DNA of 64,000 nt from Rhyacophila brunnea (taxonomy: Eukaryota; Arthropoda; Insecta; Trichoptera; Rhyacophilidae). This document shows, piece by piece, positions 58,246 to 64,000 of this stretch. The position numbers and the translations under genes are program-made. The stretch is from assembly GCA_022495005.1 (NCBI GenBank), contig JAGYXB010000135.1:1550001-1614000 (forward strand). Direction: 5' to 3'. The notes under the pieces are model-generated. The model was not told the DNA's origin, ran no database searches, and worked only from the letters and a program-made list of their open reading frames with translations. Numbering within the stretch: the stretch's first letter is position 1; every line of letters starts with the position of its first letter.

Positions 58246-59518
58246 AATCAATGTAGAGTATATTATATTATATAATATATATATGCCATTCATAATTTTG
58301 GTCGAACGCACAATATGTGCATAGGAATTCAGGGAAAATATAAAACTCGTACACATTCAGTTGTAAAAAAAAAATATTTCATTGAATTTTTCCAATAAAA
58401 ACCATTCCTATTTTTAATTTTTTAAGTAACTTACGTGGATGTCGTTTCAAACTAATATGAGGAACCTCACGAGACCTAACGTATCACCTAATTTGTAAGT
58501 GTGGAAGAGCGAAAGAAATTATGTGAATCCTCGTTCCTTAAACTGAGGCGTAGTCCATCACCCATTACGCTCTTTGCACAGTAGTAGAATATTTTAATGA
58601 TTGGTACAATGAGTTACCAAAAAAAAAATATCATTTTTACGACGAATATTACGTTAAGTACTTCTTTGTGATGATGAAAGAAAAGTCTTGTTGATATTTA
58701 ATTGTCCTAATAAAATATAATGTGTCTGTTAAACTTGAAAAATAACAATAGAAGAGCATGGGTAATAACTTTATAATTTGATTCTGGATAGTAGATCACA
58801 TTTTATTTATTGTTGAATATGTCTGATACACAATATAAAATTTCTTATTCTGTAGCATTTACCACTAGTAAACTGTCGTATTTGAAAGTATTTGTGTTCT
58901 TGGACCTTGCTTGCCAGCAAATTGGCGCTGCAATAACAATCATAATGTGGCTCGCTGGACCGGCTCTATACAATCATAGAAAACAATGTTTATACACGTT
59001 CCCAGTCTCTTACCTATTGGGTACAATTTAGAGATCGGATTGGGCACATATGCAGGCTTGTTTGTATAATAGTACCCTACCAAAACAAAGGAGCGATAAG
59101 GGAAGGCAAACAATGTATCAGCTATTCTTTAAACATTATGCAAAGATAAAATATTTCATTATAATATTTAAACTATTTATAAATAAAATATCATTTTTAT
59201 TACAACATCAAATTTTTTTAATTGACGAATATTTCTAAATATCCAGAAGCTCCAGAATGTATTAATTGAAGCTGAAGATACTCACACAAAACAAAATAAG
59301 TTAATTCTCGTTTACATACCAAATTAATGTATCAAAAGATCATTTAATAAACTGTTTCTTTTATTCAACGAATAAGACACAAGATTTGAGAATGTAGATA
59401 ACATTCTATATTTTGAGCATACATCTTTTGGAAACATCACATGTATATAGCCACTATAACGCAATACTTAAGCATTTTATGCAACAACTACTAGTTAAAA
59501 TCGTCGTAATTAAGTAGG
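58246..59518. other. AT-rich spacer
   Basis: No gene. Moderate G+C at 58440-58580 and 58900-59110 without motif. Confidence 0.45.
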
Positions 59519-59617
59519 ATGCCCGTAGCTTAATTTAAAAACCACACTAGCGCAAATGGAGTGATTACGGGTTCAAGTCCCGACGGGTGTCATATTTTAA
59601 AAAAAAGAATTTTTTTA
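59519..59617 (+). repeat. Short tRNA-like SINE (family 2), copy 2
   Basis: ATGCCCGTAGCTTAATTTAA, then GCGCAAATGGAGTG, then ACGGGTTCAAGTCCCGACGG with a TTCAAGT loop closed by CGGG/CCCG, then GTGTCAT and an ATTTTAAAAAAAAGAATTTT tail. ATGCCCG and CGGGTGT can pair as an acceptor stem with two wobbles. The D and anticodon arms do not fold normally, and a matching copy with the same tail lies at 25111-25192, so I call a SINE and not a tRNA gene. Confidence 0.6.
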
Positions 59618-60059
59618 TTCGATATAATATAAGTACCTACATGAGATGTTTTCAAATTATATAGGTATATGAAAAGATCGTCAAAACATATGTAAAAAAA
59701 TATATTATCTGTAGGTACAAAAAATAATTACTTCAGTAAAGTTATACATCTAATGAAAAATTCTACATTTTTTAATATTCTTTTTATCTTTATTGTAAAT
59801 TTGGTTCAGTAATGACGATAATGTTTATGTTAAGCACTTATTCGCTTTCATAAAAATAAAAACAAGAGTAATCGGTAAAATAAAATGGAAATAAAAAGGA
59901 AAGAAATAAAAGTTTAAAGTTTCATCGAAAAAAGTTTTCTAAGCAGTAAAACGAAAGCTTTTAAAGCATTCGACAATTTTAAATTTTATTGTTCTCAACT
60001 CGAAAGTAGATTCTAACTGCGGTAGAAAAAAATATCTTTAGCTTCGGTTTGTTTTATTA

Positions 60060-60370
60060 GTTACTCCGTGACTCATCCAAATCCATAAATTGCATGCAAC
60101 AGTTTTGTATTAAATTGCTCGAAGCGTTCAACCGCTTTCATTTTGATAAGAATGTATTCTGACATTTTACCGGGCGGGGTATCCAATTCAACGGTTAGGC
60201 TCTATGTCGTATACTTAAATGCTACGTACTCGTAGCAGCTGTAGATACCACAGGCCACGACTTTATATTATATGAAGGCTGTAAAATAAGTCTAGCCGGA
60301 CGGTCGTAGACACTCGTGATTTCATTCGAGCCGATTGTTGTAATTTGGACTATGTCATAAAGTGGATGTT
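60060..60370. other. G+C-elevated noncoding island
   Basis: It includes TTTACCGGGCGGGGTATCC, ACTCGTAGCAGCTGTAG, ACCACAGGCCACGAC and AGCCGGACGGTCG. No frame. Possible regulatory element. AT-rich spacer lies on both sides (59618-60059 and 60371-61007). Confidence 0.3.
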
Positions 60371-61007
60371 AAAATGAAAATTTGAAATTATTCTGGCATT
60401 TTTATAAACCAATATAGTAAATTATTAATTTGTATATAATATAGGTACTTATAATCAAATATAAAAAGTCTTCAAAGATATACATCATACTTAAATTCTT
60501 CGGCGTAAGAACCAATCCATCAATTTACTTGAATACACACAAAGTTTGTCAATAACAAAAACATTCTGAATGATTGATCATCTTATACTAACAATACAAT
60601 ATAATTTAGAAGCATATTACATTATCGTCAGCCCGTTTCTATATTGTAGTAAGTGAGAAGATGCTTTTGTTTGAATTATGTTATTAGATAAGTGTATTGG
60701 ACTAGCATTCTGGCTTTAGGATATAATTCAGATATGCTTATATGATGCAAAATTGGTGTCCAAAAGTCTCCACTTTGTGAGTGTAGTAAGATTTTGACTA
60801 CAAACCACATCGTGGAGTCATGCAGCATGTATGTAGTCCCCGGAGGAGTTTCAACCATATACCACGCCACTCAGAGGCTATTGCGTGGATCTTGCCGGTT
60901 GCACTAACTGCGGCTTATTATATGACTAGTTTTGTGATTTTATTGTTGTGATTTTGTTCTATCATATATTTTTATTTTGTAACCAAATGTTTTCTTTACT
61001 ATGATAT

Positions 61008-61445
61008 CTTCTTCTTCTTCGATTGCGCTACAGCTCAAGTCGAGCCCTGGCCGTCCTCCAGCCGGAACGGTCCTCCGCACGTCTTTTCCAGTTCATAATT
61101 TTTAGCAGCTGATTGGCATCTTTTGTAATGTTGTCACCCCATCGTGTGCGTGGCTTCCCCCCTGGGTTTCCTTCAAGGATCTTCTTTGGTATCCGTGACT
61201 CAGGCATCCGCTGGACATGGCCTGCCCAGTTTAGCCTCTGGAGTTTTATGTAGGTGGAGAGTTTTGAATCTTGGTATAAGCTGTATAGTTCCATGTTGTA
61301 CCTAATTCTCCACTCCCTACCATAATGCATGGGTCCGTATATCCACCTCAGGATCTTTTTCTCAAAGTAATCCACCATTTCAGCTGTTTTCACATTTAGC
61401 GTCCATGACTCGCACCCGTATGCAATGACTGTGCGTATGCTTTAC
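61008..61445 (-). pseudogene. LINE C-terminal fragment (RTE-type)
   Basis: On the minus strand VIAYGCESWTLNVKT (61440-61385) runs into MVDYFEKKILRWIYGPM, LNWAGHVQRMPESRIPKKIL and GKPRTRWGDNITKD, then a stop at about 61028. These follow the RT in RTE-type LINEs. A (GAA)n tail (TTC run at 61008-61020) closes it, as in the larger LINE at 38310-41683, though the proteins are not the same. The copy is truncated after about 430 bp. Confidence 0.8.
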
Positions 61446-62840
61446 TATGCTATATTGCCCCATAATTTTAATCGGCATAAGTCTTTGCTATCTGAAATTA
61501 TACCGTATAAGTATATCAACCTAGAATATTATTTTATTTATTAAGATACAATCCGCAAACTCGATTAACTCTAAACTAGTAAATCAGACTCATAACAAAT
61601 TACAGCTAGAGTGATGATTCAGTTTATAAATATAACTATTCACACTATATTTTCAAAAGTTTTTTCTAAATAAACAGTAGGTATAGCAACATGAACGGTT
61701 AGAATATTAGGATTTAAATAAATTGTATTAATGGCACCAATTTAATATTATTGATTTTTTTATATTACATATAAATCACAGCATTATTTTAATATTTTCA
61801 AAAGTTGGACAAATGTTATCTCATTTTTTCTCTTCAATTGTGACTTTTTCTCACATTGAAACATTTTTTATAACAATTTAATATCTTTTCGCAAAAACGG
61901 GATGCCTTTTTTGTCACAAAAGTGTTATTTTCATCCCAAAAAGGGTATCATAACACCTGTTACAGTAACTCAAATTTCCCATATCGTAGATTTAATCTCC
62001 TTTTCAAAAGTTTCCTCTGCCAGAAAAATAAAAAACGCTAAAAATAAGACACTGAAAGTCGTGGGCAAGCACACAAAGAGAGCGAGAGTGAAATGGTCTA
62101 CGTCTGATAACATATCTTTCAAGTTTATCATTTTCCACAAGCAAAATAGTTTCATTACTTTTAATGCGGTTGTTACTATATTATATTGACCAGCAGAATC
62201 GTGGACCAAATTCAGCTATTATAAAAAGATGGCTTGAAAGAAAAATTACTTGATTGGTATCATAATAAAATTTAATAAAATTAATTCATTCTTCAACATG
62301 GTGATGTAGATTCACTAAAATGCAAGAGATATAGGAGCGCTTTATTCCAAAATAGTTTTTAAAATAACCATAACAAAAATATTATATATTATGGTATGTA
62401 CTTAATATAGCTACATTTTGCGCGGTAGCTGAAGAAATAATAAAATATTAAAAAGTAATTACTATGATGATAATATCTGTACCTCAGAGGCAGACGGATG
62501 CAAGTGCCAAATACCCAATTGTTCAGGAGAGCCAAAAAACAATTTTTATTTTAAACAAATACTCGTAACTTCTGAGAAAATATACATAGAATGATCATTA
62601 TTTTTTTTTATTCTAATTCAATTAAAGTACTTCTGGAATATGTAAGAAAGGAATAAATATGATACAATTTTATATCTAAAAAAAAAAAAAAACGTAGTGT
62701 GAATTTGCATCCTTCTGCCTCTAAAGATATTTTGTTAATGTGGATTTGTATCTTATTTACCTAGCCAAAATTAAACAATTTATAAGTTAAAAAAAAATAA
62801 AGGTGTAAATATAACAAAGCAAAACACATTTTTTTTTATT
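61446..62840. other. AT-rich spacer
   Basis: No gene. A poly-A run of about 14 lies near 62680. The opposed frames at 61902-62209 are shadows of each other and carry no motif. Confidence 0.45.
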
Positions 62841-62843
62841 ACG

Positions 62844-62858
62844 TCATCATCATCATCA
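62844..62858 (-). repeat. (TGA)n microsatellite tail of the LINE
   Basis: Plus-strand ATCATC units at the 3' end of the minus-strand LINE, the tandem 3' tail expected of RTE-type elements. Confidence 0.75.
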
Positions 62859-64000
62859 CCAGCCTTAATCTATTCACTGCTGGATGAAGGCCTCGCTAAT
62901 CTCCAAGCTGATTCTACTTCTCTCGTTCCTGTGCATTGCGTTGCTAAGTTTTTCCGCAGAACTTTATCATTTCATCGATCCAGCGGCCTCTAGGTCTACC
63001 TTGCGGATGTTTTGTACCTCTTGGATACCACTGGATGACTACATTTGTCCAACGATTGTCATTTCTTCGAGCTATGTATCCAGCTCATTTTCATTTGAGG
63101 TTTTTAGCATACTTTATCACATCATTAATCCTTGTCTGCTCCCTTATCAACTCATTCCTCTTTTTGTCCTTTTGCGTTATGCCCAGAATGCACCTTTCCA
63201 TACCACATTGTGCTACTCTAAGTTTCTGGATCTCTCTTTTACTTAGGGTCAATGTTTCACACAGGTGTGATTACGGGAAGTACACACTGGTTGAACACTT
63301 GGCACTTTAGGCACAGTGGGAGGTCATTTTTGAAGAAATTATTCAGGCGGCCAAAAGCACTCCAGCCTAGCTTTACTCTGCGAACAATTTCATCAAATAT
63401 ACATCCATCTATAGACACTTATTGTGCCAGATAGATGTAGTTTTTCACCTGTTCAAGCTGAATGCCATTGATGAGGATCTTTTTTTGGCCCGCAAAGCAG
63501 TTGAACATGACTTTCTTCTTTGATACATTTATTTTCAAGCCTACTTTGTTGCTTACTCCAGCGAGTTCCTGCATTTTGCTTTGGAGGTCTTCTGAGTCTT
63601 GCAAACTACTATTTATTGTCATCGGCAAAGCGCAGATGACTCACGTATTCTCCATTTATGGGGACCCATGTCATTCCAGTCAATTTGCCTAAATAAGTTT
63701 TCGAGTGTAGCTGTAAATAGTTTAGGTGAGATTGTATCACCTTGTCGGACTCCTTTGCTGATAGGAAATGCGCGATGGTTTATGGAGATATTGTTGCGCT
63801 ACTGTATATATTATTGAAAATATTTATGTAGCACCCGGGGATTCCTTGATTTCTGAGTGCATCGAGTATTGAAATTTTCTTTATCGAATCTAACGCTTTC
63901 TCATAGTCTATAAAACCCATGGATAGCGGCAGCTTGTATTCCTGTTACCGCTCTGATTTCTCTGATGACTTGGATATGGTTTATAGTGCTGTATCCTCCT
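62844..64000 (-). pseudogene. RTE-type LINE, 3' half, decayed, continues past the window
   Basis: Read from 64000 leftward: MGFIDYEKALDSIKKI (about 63920-63870), GVRQGDTISPKLFTATLEN (about 63755-63690), HLRFADD (about 63640-63620), SLQDSEDLQSKMQELAGVSNKVGLKINVSKKKVMFN (63600-63510), LGWSAFGRLNNFFKNDLPLC (63370-63310), TLSKREIQKLRVAQCGMERCILGI (about 63240-63180) and RWIDEMIKFCG (about 62980-62950). The motifs alternate between frames with internal stops, so the copy is dead. The tail is a (TGA)n run on the minus strand (62844-62858). Confidence 0.85.

Noticed and set aside
59519..59591. A functional tRNA gene
   Set aside because: The T arm is good, but the D and anticodon arms do not fold, and a second copy with the same A-rich tail exists, so a SINE is the better explanation.
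63599..63817. Plus-strand frames of 72-120 codons near the right edge
   Set aside because: Antisense to the decayed minus-strand LINE, whose RT motifs are clear.
1..64000. CRISPR arrays, bacterial operons, rRNA genes, phage or virus genomes
   Set aside because: No regularly spaced repeats, no tight gene packing, no rRNA-like conserved stretches and no viral structural genes were seen; the sequence is eukaryotic intergenic DNA.

Overview
This is AT-rich eukaryotic DNA (roughly 70% A+T by eye), almost certainly from an insect. Supporting signs are an arthropod-type mix of RTE LINEs, a Helitron and hAT/Harbinger-like MITEs, many tRNA-derived SINEs, a short TTAGG run, and frequent TAGGTA/TAATATTAT strings like those in aphid and other hemipteran genomes. 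The taxon is a low-confidence inference. There are no operons, rRNA genes or CRISPR arrays, and I recognise no exon of a host gene. Every convincing coding stretch belongs to a transposable element. The window reads as a repeat-bearing gene desert with islands of higher G+C.

Layout. 121-10062: a complete LTR element in minus orientation, with 865/867-bp LTRs about 98% alike, a 4-bp target duplication, a primer-binding site and a polypurine tract, but an 8.2-kb interior without gag or pol (LARD-like). 10559-12420: a Helitron with a broken Rep start. 12880-13106: a small MITE. 14288-15080: two SINE copies. 16056-17061: a minus-strand BovB-like RTE fragment. 17-34 kb: mostly AT-rich spacer with GC-elevated islands, SINEs, block A (28222-28628) and a near-palindromic MITE (28844-28999). 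34454-35157: a 704-bp hAT derivative encoding only a dimerisation tail. About 38310-41683: an almost intact RTE-like LINE with one frameshift. 42-52 kb: islands, a second MITE copy (45953-46105), block B (47341-47747) and a long-armed MITE (47962-48267). 52822-53597: a non-autonomous hAT element. 54.7-57.4 kb: a CACGTG-rich island partly duplicated 2.3 kb downstream. 57.6-58.2 kb: a LINE 3' end. 59.5 kb: a tRNA-like SINE. 61.0-61.4 kb and 62.8-64.0 kb: two more minus-strand LINE ends, the second running off the window.

Three observations deserve the most attention. First, blocks A and B are colinear, diverged, inverted copies of a 407-bp sequence with no transposon ends. Second, the LTR element is young by LTR similarity yet has no protein-coding interior, although its LTRs share an open frame. 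Third, five CACGTG boxes lie within 725 bp, and two of them are kept in a nearby direct duplicate. All identities and boundaries were read by eye and should be confirmed by alignment.
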